In this document: piece after piece, positions 48,181-58,639 of the stretch
Position numbering within the stretch: the stretch's first letter is position 1
Layout of the letters: every line of letters begins with the position of its first letter
Assembly (NCBI GenBank): GCA_963921795.1
Contig: OY997643.1
Coordinates: 69,885,299-69,949,298 of the forward strand
DNA length: 64,000 nucleotides
Origin: Nannobrachium achirus
Lineage: Eukaryota; Chordata; Actinopteri; Myctophiformes; Myctophidae
Direction: 5' to 3'
The notes under the pieces: generated by a model
The model's database searches: none
What the model was told of the DNA's origin: nothing
The model's input: only the letters and a program-made list of their open reading frames with translations
Program-made: the position numbers and the translations under genes

Positions 48181-48275
48181 CCATCCCGGGGTAATTTTTC
48201 ATCGGCTCGCTGGCTAATCTTTGTTCTCTTGGTGAAGATAATAAATAGCCCTAATCGTTATCAGCGCGCCGGCGG
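48181..48275 (-). promoter_or_regulatory. conserved-looking block with AGATAA and TTATCA, first copy
   Basis: A non-repetitive block with homeobox-like GGTAATTTTT and CTAATC motifs, AGATAA at 48236-48241 and TTATCA at 48258-48263, followed by GCGCGCC. It stays almost unchanged between the two copies (counterpart 51180-51272), while nearby microsatellites differ greatly. Confidence 0.4.
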
Positions 48276-48339
48276 CTGGAGGTGTCGGCCGGGGAGGGGA
48301 GGGGAGGGAGGGAGGGGGAGAATGCTAGGCTGATCGGCC

Positions 48340-48539
48340 NNNNNNNNNNNNNNNNNNNNNNNNNNNNNNNNNNNNNNNNNNNNNNNNNNNNNNNNNNNNN
48401 NNNNNNNNNNNNNNNNNNNNNNNNNNNNNNNNNNNNNNNNNNNNNNNNNNNNNNNNNNNNNNNNNNNNNNNNNNNNNNNNNNNNNNNNNNNNNNNNNNNN
48501 NNNNNNNNNNNNNNNNNNNNNNNNNNNNNNNNNNNNNNN
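48340..48539. other. assembly gap of 200 N
   Basis: Exactly 200 N between two contig ends that carry the same sequence. Any frame crossing it is meaningless. Confidence 1.
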
Positions 48540-48582
48540 GAAAATACTATAATGAGGAAATGAACTTTATTTTTAGGACGAC

Positions 48583-48620
<38 letters not shown>

Positions 48621-48621
48621 C

Positions 48622-48679
<58 letters not shown>

Positions 48680-50973
48680 GGTAGCAGGAGATCTGCTGTA
48701 CATCCCAATGGAAGAGGACTGCAGCTGATATTTAAACCATATCACCATTAATAATATATCAAGTAGGCCTTGCCTGATTGCCTAAATCTTTTGATTTTTT
48801 CCATCCCGAATAAAACCAGTTTAATGACTGTTGAGGATTGGAACATTTGTATATGCACAGGGGTCTCCAACGTTTTCAGGCCAAGGACCCCTTAGTCTAG
48901 AGAGAGATGAAGCAGGGACCCCCACAACCTGTTCATATATTCCATATCAATCATCAGTGTATTTTGGATTCATGTCAATTTGTATTTTTTTTTTAGATAT
49001 TTAACACTTGAACCCAATAGCCTACCTAATAAACTTGACCTTCCACTACTCTTTCCCCTCTACACCAAACCTCTTTCCCCAAAATAGCCAATCTACAAGC
49101 TTGTAGATCTGCTATTTTTGGCTAAGTTCTCAGAATATGGACAGTCTAGGGTTCATGTGGAAAGGAGAAAAAAACTTTCTATCACTCAAAGATTTGGAGG
49201 ACCCCCTATAGTAACTCTGAGGACCCCCTAGGGGTCCCGGACCCCCTGTTGAAGACTCCTGCTATATCACAATAAAGAATACCTGGCTGCTAATTTCACT
49301 TTTGATTTAAATAGTCACTCCGACCCCCAAAACACTGACATGTTATACTCACCTTCACTAATATGATTTGACTCTGTATTGGCTTATGAGATCCGTGTAG
49401 ACTACCGTTTGGTGTCTTTTTCGACCACTCTGACTAACACCTATCCCTTCTGATCAGTGATGAGATATAATAACTTATCATCATCAATCATCAGTGTCAC
49501 TGTCATCATCATCATCGTCGTTATCATCCTCATCGTCATACTCGAGTTTTCTATATGCCTTACGCATGAGACCATTATGTGATCTGCGCGCGTGCAAGAC
49601 ACCAGTCATGTTGCCATACCTTAGTTTTTTCTGAACTGACGCCACTGGTTGGTGCCAAGGAGGCTTTGGCCTTTGGGTCATCATGGACCAGTGGAGGGTC
49701 CATGGTCACAAGCACCGTGCACAGCTGGCATTTCTATGAGTTAAATGGGTGGAGTATACTATAGCCTATACTTTAATTAACACATTCATTTGAGTCAAAT
49801 ATCACCGCCCCTCGTTTTCTATAGGCTATCAGGCCTGGCATAAAAATACACTGATCCATTGTTGTGTTGGATCCATCCCTCATATGGGCTGGGTCATGCA
49901 TGGCTATCCAATTATTAAACATAAACAAACCCCTACAACGAAATAAAATCGGTGTAATTTGGATCTTGTTCAATTGATTTATGAAAGTATCATGCACGGA
50001 CAGAGACAGCTTTTTAGGCCTATAATCTCCATTTAATCAGGAATTATTCGTATAAGAAGTCTGGGTTTCCGAGGCTAGGCTATGACTTATAGAAACCTTT
50101 TTTGTTTCATTAAACCATGCCCCTCGTTTCAAAGGTGACAAATAGGTTCTAAATTCTACCAATTTTGCCATGCAGTTGGCTGCCAAATCTCATTCCTTTT
50201 ATGCTAAGGATGCAGGCCTATAATAAAATATAAACTTGCAGGAGGAGGTAGGCCTATATCTGGACAAAATATTCCCATTCAAAAAGTGTGCCAAAAATAT
50301 TAGCAGTAATAATCAGAATGATAATGTGCAGATACAAGCTCGAAGCGTGAGCTGTTTTGATCCGCCGGGGCGAGGCGAGTAGGGGCGACACGCAGCCTTC
50401 TTGATGCCGAGATAAGGCCCTTATCAGCGGCCAACATCCACTTCCATCTCCACATTAATTCAATCCCCCCGCGCTGATCTGTTTCTCCGCCGCCGCTCTT
50501 CCAAAAGCACCACGCTCTGTAGTGTGTGTGGGTCCATCCTTATTGTCGGCGTGCACAATCTCAATCAACTCAACAAAAGAGAAAGGAGAGATTTAAGCCC
50601 AAATGAGTTTAGTGAACCTTATATAGCAGGGACTACCATTTAAACGGAACTGGGGCTTTACTGATGGCGATGGAGGATACTAAGCCTACAAAATAAGCCA
50701 AATAATAAAGCAATATCATCACATCTAAGTCTACAATAGCAAAATAATAAGCAGTCAACTGTTTAAATATGTGTTTAAATATAGAGAATAATATGTATTT
50801 GTTGTTGTAGCATTATGTATTATTATTATTCATGTATTGCGTTTATAGGCCTAATTTGTTGAACACATTTTATCATATTATCTGTGGACTATAATTGATC
50901 ATCCCTTATTATGGACTCTTATTGCTTCTAATGAAACCTCTGTGTCTGTGTCTGTGTGTGTGTGTGTGTGCGT

Positions 50974-51070
<97 letters not shown>

Positions 51071-51082
51071 TGAGAGCGAGAG

Positions 51083-51119
<37 letters not shown>

Positions 51120-51341
51120 GGGAATCCAGTGCTTGTTGTAGGATCTTTGTGGGTCCCCCTCCTCCTGATTATAAGCATCCATCCCGGGGTAATTTTTCAT
51201 CGGCTCGCCGGCTAATCTTTGTTCTCTGGTGAAGATAATAAATAGCCCTAATCGTTATCAGCGCGCCGGCTGGAGGTGTCGGCCGGGGAGGGGAGGGAGG
51301 GAGGGAGGGAGGGAGGGGGGAGAATGCTAGGCTGATCGGCC
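48540..51341. repeat. duplicated segment, copy 2 (2,802 bp), begins at the assembly gap
   Basis: Starts at the base where copy 1 starts and runs past the point where copy 1 is cut by the gap (GGCTGATCGGCC, then CGGGAAAATAGG). It contains a longer (ATG)n (48582-48678), family C (48857-49262), half of foldback E, the inverted GATA pair (50410) and (GT)n-(GA)n runs (50941-51115). Confidence 0.95.
50410..50426 (-). promoter_or_regulatory. inverted GATA pair upstream of gata2, second copy
   Basis: AGATAAGGCCCTTATCA is the counterpart of the site at 47355, with one base less between the two GATA sites. Surrounding bases match the first copy closely. If the two copies are haplotypes, this is an allelic spacing variant inside a likely enhancer. 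Confidence 0.45.
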
Positions 51342-51435
51342 CGGGAAAATAGGCTCCAAAGTACCGCGGAATAAATGGCATTCCTTATCTCTCTCTCCCA
51401 GATTATCGCCCGTTCCTTTTCAAACTCCTCCTCGC
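51180..51435 (-). promoter_or_regulatory. conserved-looking block with several GATA motifs, second copy and beyond
   Basis: It repeats the block at 48181 (AGATAA 51233-51238, TTATCA 51255-51260) and continues past the end of the duplicated part. The continuation is unique sequence with TTATCT and GATTATC near 51396-51412. There is no coding potential. A candidate distal gata2 regulatory region about 8 kb upstream. Confidence 0.4.
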
Positions 51436-51456
51436 ACGCACGCACGCACGCGCGCG

Positions 51457-51461
<5 letters not shown>

Positions 51462-51531
<70 letters not shown>
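51462..51531. repeat. (CA)n microsatellite
   Basis: About 33 CA units preceded by CACG units. The cysteine/valine frames on the opposite strand are spurious. Confidence 0.97.
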
Positions 51532-51533
<2 letters not shown>

Positions 51534-51622
51534 CAAAAACATCCAGTGCGAGGGGGCGAGGGGAGGGGAGGGGGGGGGGCATCATTGACTGGGGGGACGA
51601 CTAGATCTCTCTGAGTGATATA

Positions 51623-52188
51623 CAGGGGCGTCACAAGGGGGGGGGGGGGGAGTGGGACTGAGCTACTAGGGCCCAAGGTGGAGGGGGCCGAGGGGCCCTA
51701 ATTATTTTATACTTTAGCTATTGAAAAATAGCAGATATACGGTGCCGCGCTGCGAGCTTGTAGATCTGCTATTTTTTTTTATCAAAAGATCTGCTGTAGG
51801 CCTATTTATCAAAAGTCGTGAAAATGTGTGCACATTTTTGAATATACCTATTTTTTATGCAAAATGTGTAACTTAAATTTTGCTTCTGGGGGTCCCTGGA
51901 ATTAAGTATTTTGAGATGGGGGTCCGTGGCCAAATAATACATGTCATTTTGGGGGTCCTTCACAAGAAAAGGTTTGAGCACCACTGACATAGGTTTTTCA
52001 AAAAACCCTTGAAAGATTTGAAATATTCAAAGACATGCACAAAAAAATATATATAGGCTACATAGCAGATCTACAAGCTCGCAGCGCGGCACGTATATCT
52101 GCTATTTTTCAATAGTTAAATCACAAAATAATGCGTAATAATCCTTGTACCCACTACCCAGGGCCCAGAATTTGGGGCGACACCCCTG
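51623..52188 (+). mobile_element. family A hAT-like element
   Basis: Ends CAGGGGCGTCACAAGG and GGGGCGACACCCCTG. Both hairpins are damaged: the left one lacks part of its arm (51727-51775) and the right one lacks its loop (52063-52110). Confidence 0.8.
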
Positions 52189-52203
52189 GACGCAGGGACC
52201 GGG

Positions 52204-52992
52204 CAGGGTTGTCAACATTGGACTGTCAGAATCCAGGAGATTTATTTTTGGGGGGTGCGCGGAACTCCCCAACCGGGACCTGGGGGGTCCTCTCCCCAAA
52301 ACTTATTAATAGATATATTTTCCTGTGTTCTGTTGAATTTTGTGCATGTTTGATACATTTATCAGGCTTACTTTACTAGCATGTGTACAATTTCAGCCTA
52401 ATATGCCAAATGTAGGTGTACAGATCTGATGACAGATGCAAAGTAAGACATCTTTAATAATGACGTCTCATCTGTAAGTCATTATTTAAGTGAATATCTA
52501 TATGATCTTGCATGCATTGCCCCCACCCCTAAAGCGGGTCCTCCCCCAGAACATTTTTAACATAGTAGATTTAATCTCCTGTGTTCTGGTGAATTTTGTG
52601 CATGTTTGATACTTTTATCAGGCTTGCTTTACTAGCATCAAGCATGGGTACAATTTCAGCCTTAAAATGCCAAATGTTGGTGTACAGATTTGATGACTGA
52701 AGCAAAAGGACATCTTTAATAATGATTTCTCATCTTTAAGTCATTACTTAAGTGAATATCTGTATGATCTTTCTTGCATGCATTGCCCCCACCCCTAAAG
52801 CGGGGGGTCTGGGGGTCCTCCCCCAGAAAACTTTTAACATAGTAGATGTCATTTCCTGTGTTCTGGTGAATTTTGGGAGTTTGATACAAAATCCAGGAGA
52901 AATCCAGGAGATTTGCCAATCCAGGAGACTCCCAGGAGAGGGGTTCAAAATCCAGGAGACTCCTGGGAAATCCAGGAGAGTTGACAGGCCTG
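52204..52992 (+). mobile_element. hAT-like element with internal 255-bp tandem duplication
   Basis: Ends CAGGGTTGTCAAC and GTTGACAGGCCTG. GGGACCGGG flanks both sides (52195-52203 and 52993-53001), an 8-9 bp target duplication. A block from TCCTGTGTTCTG to CCCCACCCCTAAAGCGGG is present about 2.2 times in tandem, and AATCCAGGAGA recurs near both ends. Confidence 0.88.
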
Positions 52993-53004
52993 GGGACCGG
53001 GTAG

Positions 53005-53285
53005 TGAGTGCGCGACGGCAATATTTACAAGTGTAATGTCGTGCACGTGCGGAGCCTCCTCCAGTCATTGTGCTCGCCTTGCCGGCCCATGCAGCCATAA
53101 ACACCAGCTCAGTATTTCCATTATTTTTGCGGTTATCTGCGGATGCCATCTGATCCGCAGAGATGCGGCCTGCACGCTCTTTGTTGGTGGCGTCTCGCAG
53201 CTTATTTTTCTTTTCATGTTGGATTTATGCTGGGATAACGGTTCAACAAGACGCAGACAGTTTGCAGGGGGGAGAAATTATTCTG
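53005..53285 (-). promoter_or_regulatory. unique block with E-box/GATA composite, about 9.9 kb upstream of gata2
   Basis: TTATCT at 53133-53138 and CATCTG at 53147-53152 are separated by eight bases. On the gata2 strand this reads CAGATG, eight bases, AGATAA, the spacing used by SCL/TAL1-GATA complexes. The block is flanked on the left by a transposon ending at 52992 and contains no repeat or reading frame of note. Regulatory function is inferred. Confidence 0.4.
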
Positions 53286-53740
53286 AATAATATTTTTTTT
53301 CCATGGAATTATATAGTAAAATATCTTGGGTCGTAGCCTATCGACATGACACTTAGATAATTTGGTCTAAAAGTAAACATTTCTAGACGGTTTGATTGCT
53401 GCATGATGGCATGATGATGATGAGGATGCTGGAATCGTTTTAAAGCCTAATCGTGGCCCTGCAGGCATTTACACTTTTGAGAAACTGATTGTTTGTTGAA
53501 TCATGTTGGTCAATAAATCGACTGGAGATTATTTACACTGTGGAAGCCTTCTTTCTGACTATTACTGATTGTTTAGTAACAAAAACTCACTAAGCGGTTT
53601 GCATTTCATTTAAAAACATTTGTTTAAATTCGCCCATTAACGCCAACTAAGCTAGGCCTGGGCTAATTCACAAATAGTTTATAGGCTATATATTATAGGC
53701 AGTGATCTGAACAAAAAATAAATGTAGGCCTATATGTTTT
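53286..53740. other. no gene recognised
   Basis: AT-rich unique DNA. Confidence 0.5.
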
Positions 53741-54120
53741 TGATTGATTGATTGATTGATGACGGTACAGTTCACTGGTACATGGTCAACTAAAAGGAGA
53801 TCCTAGAAAAGACTAAGCTTATTTACACAGGAAACCATTTAAGTAACTAATATAACATTGAATGACAGACGGATAGAACACAGTACTATGCAGTAGATAG
53901 GCCTATAGTCTGGAAAAAAAGGGAACAACAATTTAAAAATAAAAAAATAAAAACATACAGTAGGTAAATAGCCTACAAAGAAGAAGTGTTTTTTCAGGGC
54001 GATTTTAAAGGATGCTAGTGATCCACACTCCTTTAAGGCCTTCGGTAAGGCGTTCCACATTTTTGTGGCGTTCCACATTTTTGTGGCGTTCCACATTTTT
54101 GTGAGGGGTGGGCACATATG
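53741..54120 (-). pseudogene. LINE 3' end with (AATC)n tail and triplicated KMWNA segment
   Basis: On the minus strand it reads KMWNALPKALKECGSLASFK IALKKHFF, the C-terminus of an L2-like reverse transcriptase, ending in AATC units (TGATTGATTGAT at 53741-53759). The 18-base GCGTTCCACATTTTTGTG unit is present three times, repeating KMWNAT. Confidence 0.75.
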
Positions 54121-54451
54121 CCCATGCCCGCATGCCCAGGGTGCAACCTTAAAAGGAACCTTATTTGTTGTGACGCTAATATTATTATTATTATTATTAT
54201 ACGTGAGGGTCCCTTAGTTAGTGAAGCATTATGACAAAAAGGATTTCCCCCCTTCCAATACCTATATATACACACAAACTCGGTGCTTTAATATAATAAT
54301 AGGCCGCTCCTCCTCCACTGATGGTCTCCTGGGCGACACAGATAACAGTGCAGTCATTTTCCATATCTTCACCAGAGTCTATTATATTCAGGGATTAGTT
54401 CTCCTTCCGGGAAAGGTCAAACACAAAGTCATGCAGCCAGGAGCGTTCATC

Positions 54452-54537
<86 letters not shown>

Positions 54538-55134
54538 TCTCTCTCCCTCTCTCTTTCTCTCTGTACGTGCTGCCTTGTCATATCAATAATATGAATGATG
54601 ACCTTTGTTGACATGCTTTTGACAGATGCAAGACAAGGTCCTCCACTTCTATAACCAGACATAGCTTTACTGATTTTACAGGCAGGGCGAATTTATGGAT
54701 CCAAAAAGCCCAGAAACGCATCTGATTTGGAGACTGTGTGGCAGAAACGCTTTTATTCTCCTCCTAATCCTTCCTTGGTCACTCAGGAGTAGCCTACTCC
54801 CATCTGAAAACGGTCTGGCGCTGGATTGGAATAATCAGGCGGACAGCGACACCTAGCGGGAAAGAGGTATGTGTTTTGTGGATTGCCCATGCTGTGGATG
54901 TGGGATTTGGGACACATTTATGAGGTGTAAATGTTTAGGATCACAAATGTACCACCTTATTATTCACCTATAGGCTATTTAATATTGTTTTACTAGGTCT
55001 ACTACAGAAAGAAAAAGAAGAAAAAAAAATCATCCCAGCAGTTTCATTGGGTACGTTCTGACATAAATAGGCTACATATTATATACCTTTTTAGATTTTA
55101 CTGTATGTATTTATAATGACTAGTGCAGGGGTCT
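54121..55134. other. no gene; (CT)n at 54450-54562
   Basis: A long CT array, then unique DNA (54590-54960). Open frames across the CT array are spurious. Confidence 0.6.
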
Positions 55135-55460
55135 TCAACAGGGGGTCCGGGACCCCTAGGGGGTCCTGAGAGTTAGGCCTACTACAGGGGGTCCTCCAAA
55201 TCTTTGTGTGATAGAAACTTTTTTCTCCTTTTTCATATTAACCACTTGAACCCTAGCACCCATATTCCGAGAACTTTAGCCAAAAATAGCCGATCTACAA
55301 ACTTGTAGATCGGCTATTTTTTGCAAAGAACTTTGGTGTTGAGGGGAAAGAGCCGACTAATTACAGAGTGAAAGGTCAAGTTTATTGTAAGTATTGACAA
55401 AGTGGTAAAATATCTGAAAACACAAATTGACATGAATCCAGGCCTCAGGACAAAACTAAA
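55135..55460. mobile_element. family C element, inverted orientation, one end
   Basis: Starts CAGGGGTCTTCAACAGGGGG TCC, with hairpin AAAATAGCCGATCTACAAAC / TTGTAGATCGGCTATTTT at 55285-55322. The other end is lost. Confidence 0.7.
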
Positions 55461-55692
55461 CGTGTTGGTCGCCTGTGTTTTTTATTTTGTATTTTTCCCT
55501 GCTGAATGAAAACAAACATAAATGTCTACTTTAAACAGAACATATAGCTGCCTTGGATCCTTTCTAACTTCACCATCTTATTTTTTCTCACCTTTTTGTT
55601 ACTCCCTATGGAACTGTAGCAACATTCGTTTTCTTTCAGAAAACTGTTAGGATTTAGAAGACGTGTTAAGTCACTTCAACACTGATGTAATT

Positions 55693-55765
55693 GTAGTGAT
55701 ACGCGGAAGCGGGGATTGAACCCGGGACTCCCACTCGCCAGTCCAACGCACAACCAGTCGTGCTA
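55693..55765 (-). mobile_element. tRNA-like sequence, probably a SINE head or tRNA relic
   Basis: The minus strand reads ACTGGTTGTGCGTTGGACTG then CCGGGTTCAATCCCCGC, a good B box. A complete cloverleaf with matching acceptor arms is not apparent. I would not call a working tRNA. Confidence 0.4.
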
Positions 55766-55856
55766 ATAGGGCTGAGCCCGATTAGCAGGGCTGTTGTCGC
55801 TGGCTCATGGCTGGTACTAACTGTGGGGGCTACATAATCATGACAGCAGATTCGAC

Positions 55857-56370
55857 CAGGCCTGGAATTTCGTCATTTTAGGTGGAAGGCCACTTGGCCT
55901 TTGGTGTTGTCCATTTTTTGAGGGCACAAATGCCAAATGCCAGGGCAGGAAGGACATCAAATAAAACAAGATTTTAGTCCATTGAAAGAATTTGTTGAAT
56001 TTAAGGGTTAGGGATGATATCCTAATCTGCAGTGAAATAGATAAATGATGGTATTTACAATCTGATCCATGCTCAGCCCTGCACCAATCAAAGTCACTGG
56101 ATTGGTTTAAAGATGGGGACTCGGGGGAATTTCAGATTTCAGAATCTCAGCAAAAGATACTGGTGTCTATACGGGAAAAGAAAGAGGTACCTACCGGTGT
56201 CTACTGTCTACATATTCACAAGAAAGAGACAGAGCAGAAAGTGGTCCAGTCAGCTGGGGCATTAAGGCCACTGTGGCCTCAGGTCATGCCATTGGTTTGA
56301 GGGGCACAAGGCCAAACTGAGGGTCAACGGCGGCCATGGCCTTCATGGCCTCCATAAAATCCCTGCCCTG
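55857..56370 (+). mobile_element. non-autonomous hAT-like element just upstream of the klhdc3 copy
   Basis: Exact 8-bp target duplication GATTCGAC (55849-55856 and 56371-56378). Ends CAGGCCTGGAATTTCG and AAAATCCCTGCCCTG are imperfect inverted repeats. No coding capacity and no GATCTACAAGC hairpin, unlike most neighbours. Confidence 0.9.
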
Positions 56371-56611
56371 GATTCGACGCTTAAATACTTTGTTGCCTGG
56401 GATCCACCAGGGCTCTATACTAGTCTGGATGGATTTAAATTCCATCAGATATTCGACATAGTTACGTCATCACGCGATGACATCACAACATTGTCATCAC
56501 AACCATACTACTAGTCTTTTAACAAACAAAATGTCATTCAGCAACTTGTCCTAACGGTCTAAATTGTTGTTTTGCAGCGTATCTTGTAAGTTAGTTGCAC
56601 CTTTGTGTGAA

Positions 56612-57640
56612 ATGTTTCACTGGACGGTACATCTGAAAGGAGTGCCTGAGCATTCATACCATGCTGCTGTGGTGGTCGGACACAAGCTGTACTCATTTGG
56701 AGGAGTCAGCTCCCCAGGCTCCAGAATTGAAGTCCACGTCTTCAACACGTTGTCTTTGCGTTGGAGGAAGTTGCCCCCGGTGACAGGACAAAGTGAGGTT
56801 GAGGTTCCCTATGGAGAGCGTTATGGCCACACAGCTGTGCTGGTAGAAGAAGTTGTCTACATCTGGGGAGACTTTCTTGTCTGCCGTGGGCTTTATGCCT
56901 TTGATGTCAACACCCACGGCTGGTTCAGACCCAGGGATTATTCTGGGACTATTCCAGGAGCAAGGAGCTACCACTCGGCATGTGTCCTGGAGAATGTCAT
57001 GTATGTGTATGGAGGACACGACCTGTGGGGTACTACTATTAATGACATGTACAAGTTGGACACCAGCATAATGGTCTGGTCTTTAATCAACCCCAGAGGA
57101 ACCCTGCCGAGCGCTTCACAAGGTCACTCTGCCACCATCATTGGAACAAAGATGTTTGTATTTGGGGGCTATTCAGGTTTCAATGACAGCTGCCTCTATA
57201 GCATCAGAGTGTTTGACACAGAGACCAACTGCTGGCTGAGCACCCCTTCTGGACACCTTCTCCCAGAAGAACGTTCTTGTCATTCATCCTTTGCCTACAA
57301 TGGAGAGCTGTACACGTTTGGTGGCTGGAACTGGAACCAGAGCTATGATCTGTGGAATGTCAGTTCGGAGACCTATTCCTCGAAGCGGGTTGAGACCAAG
57401 GGGGAGAACCCCCGTGGGATGTCTGGGATGTGCTGTTGCATGGTGGGAGATCGTATCATCATCTACGGAGGATACAACCTCGTTTCTGGTGACCTGCACA
57501 TCCTGGACTTAAATCCCAGCCTGGAGACGTTATGCAAGCTAGCAGTCATCCAGCATGGTCTGGAGCAGTCTGAACTCCCACATGACATCAGGTGGGAACT
57601 GGCAACCATGACAGCCACAGGACAGAACAAAATGACATAG
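56612..57640 (+). CDS. klhdc3: intronless klhdc3-like kelch-domain protein (probable retrogene)
   Basis: 342 codons in one open frame, starting MFHWTVHLKGVPEHSYHAAV, which aligns with KLHDC3 (MLRWTVHLEG). An upstream in-frame ATG at 56564 would add 16 unrelated residues, so I prefer 56612. Six kelch blades are visible from diglycines at residues 30, 134, 185, 237 and 286, plus a degenerate GD at 86. The C-terminal part DLHILDLNPSLETLCKLAVI and HDIRWEL is diagnostic of KLHDC3. The protein is about 40 residues shorter than human KLHDC3 because loops after blades 1, 2 and 4 are trimmed. KLHDC3 is a substrate receptor of CUL2 ubiquitin ligase that recognises C-terminal glycine degrons. The parent gene has many introns, so a single exon implies retroposition. 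A good splice-acceptor-like tract (TTGTTGTTTTGCAG) ends at 56577, so a spliced 5' leader is possible. Confidence 0.85.
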   Translation: MFHWTVHLKGVPEHSYHAAVVVGHKLYSFGGVSSPGSRIEVHVFNTLSLRWRKLPPVTGQSEVEVPYGERYGHTAVLVEEVVYIWGDFLVCRGLYAFDVNTHGWFRPRDYSGTIPGARSYHSACVLENVMYVYGGHDLWGTTINDMYKLDTSIMVWSLINPRGTLPSASQGHSATIIGTKMFVFGGYSGFNDSCLYSIRVFDTETNCWLSTPSGHLLPEERSCHSSFAYNGELYTFGGWNWNQSYDLWNVSSETYSSKRVETKGENPRGMSGMCCCMVGDRIIIYGGYNLVSGDLHILDLNPSLETLCKLAVIQHGLEQSELPHDIRWELATMTATGQNKMT

Positions 57641-57823
57641 CGCGTGTGGCGGAGAGTCGCAGCCCCAGCCTGAAGCCTCAAAAGTCTAGTATCTGCCCTC
57701 ATTCCATAGGGATATCCCTTTGCAGTAAGGGATTCGAAGCCGGGTGGGGACATTCGGATCACCTCTGTTACACGCGCGCACATAGATGTTTGAACTTTGG
57801 GCACTGTGCCTTTGTTATTTTGT

Positions 57824-57829
<6 letters not shown>
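57641..57829. other. 3' flank of the klhdc3 copy
   Basis: Unassigned sequence with a weak B-box-like GGGATTCGAAGCC near 57728. No poly-A tail directly after the stop. Confidence 0.4.
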
Positions 57830-57915
<86 letters not shown>

Positions 57916-57918
57916 CGT

Positions 57919-57962
<44 letters not shown>
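57830..57962. repeat. (GT)n microsatellite
   Basis: About 60 GT units with some GTGCGT. It separates the klhdc3 copy from the LINE remnant. Confidence 0.97.
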
Positions 57963-57963
<1 letters not shown>

Positions 57964-57967
57964 TGTA

Positions 57968-58560
57968 GAGACAGGCTTCAGCATCCTTTGGCAGACTCAG
58001 GAGGAGGGTCTTCCAGAACAAAGACCTCAAACTCCATACCAAGGTTGCGGTTTACCCTGGCTGTAGTCATGACAACCCTCCTCTACAGCTGTGAAGCGTG
58101 GACCCTGCACAGCCGCCACCTCAGGATGCTAGAGGCCTTCCACAGGTGCTTACAATGTATCCTGGGGATATCCTGGCAGGACAGAGTCACCCACACTGAG
58201 AGATCCTCTGCAAAACCAACTGCAGCAGTGTGGAGGCTACAGTCACCCCGGCACCAACTTCGCTGGCTCGGCCATGTTGTCAGGATGCCAGAAGAACTCC
58301 TCCCACGCAAAGTGCTCTATGGCCAGCTCCATCTTGGCCGTCGCCTGGCAGGAGGCCCAAAAAAAGCGTTATAAAGACCAGCTAAAGACTGCCATGAAGA
58401 AATGCGGCCCGAACCCGACCAAGCTGGAGGACACTGCAGCTCAACGCTCCATCTGGGCTGGTGGCAGCTCCTCCAACAAGGAGCGCAGAAGCTTGAAATT
58501 AAGGACCGAAGTGATCAACGGACCAAGAAATGTCAAAGGAGACATGAAGCCAGTACCACA
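57968..58560 (+). pseudogene. non-LTR retrotransposon fragment, reverse transcriptase C-terminal region, frameshifted
   Basis: Pieces in different frames read ASFGRLRRRVFQNKDLKLHT, then MTTLLYSCEAWTLHSRHLR, LEAFHRCLQCILGISWQDRV, HQLRWLGHVVRMPEELLPRK and RYKDQLKTAMKKCG. This is the well-known tail of a LINE reverse-transcriptase protein (TTLLYGCEAWTL, RCLRSILGI.WQD, LRWLGHV.RM). Frameshifts near 58055 and 58365 and a 5' end cut off at a GT microsatellite show it is dead. It lies in the same orientation as the klhdc3 copy, 330 bp after it. Confidence 0.8.
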
Positions 58561-58639
58561 CCTACACCCCCAGTCAATGACCTTACCTGTTACCCATGTT
58601 GGAAATCTGTGTATTTAACACAGAACATGATTGTTGTGT

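Larger units (their letters stand above)
45369..48339. repeat. duplicated segment, copy 1 (2,971 bp), ends at the assembly gap
   Basis: From GAAAATACTATAATG to GGCTGATCGGCC the sequence matches 48540-51341 in order and orientation, differing by small indels, microsatellite lengths and a few substitutions. It contains an (ATG)n, a family C element (45661-46073), a TAAGGTATGGC foldback (46408-46627), the inverted GATA pair and (GT)n-(GA)n runs (47932-48090). No gene. Confidence 0.95.

Noticed and set aside
48251-48748. Open frames crossing the gap
   Set aside because: They run through 200 N and an (ATG)n repeat.
55693-55765. Functional tRNA gene
   Set aside because: Only a B box and a tRNA-like middle are visible. 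No matching acceptor stem was found.
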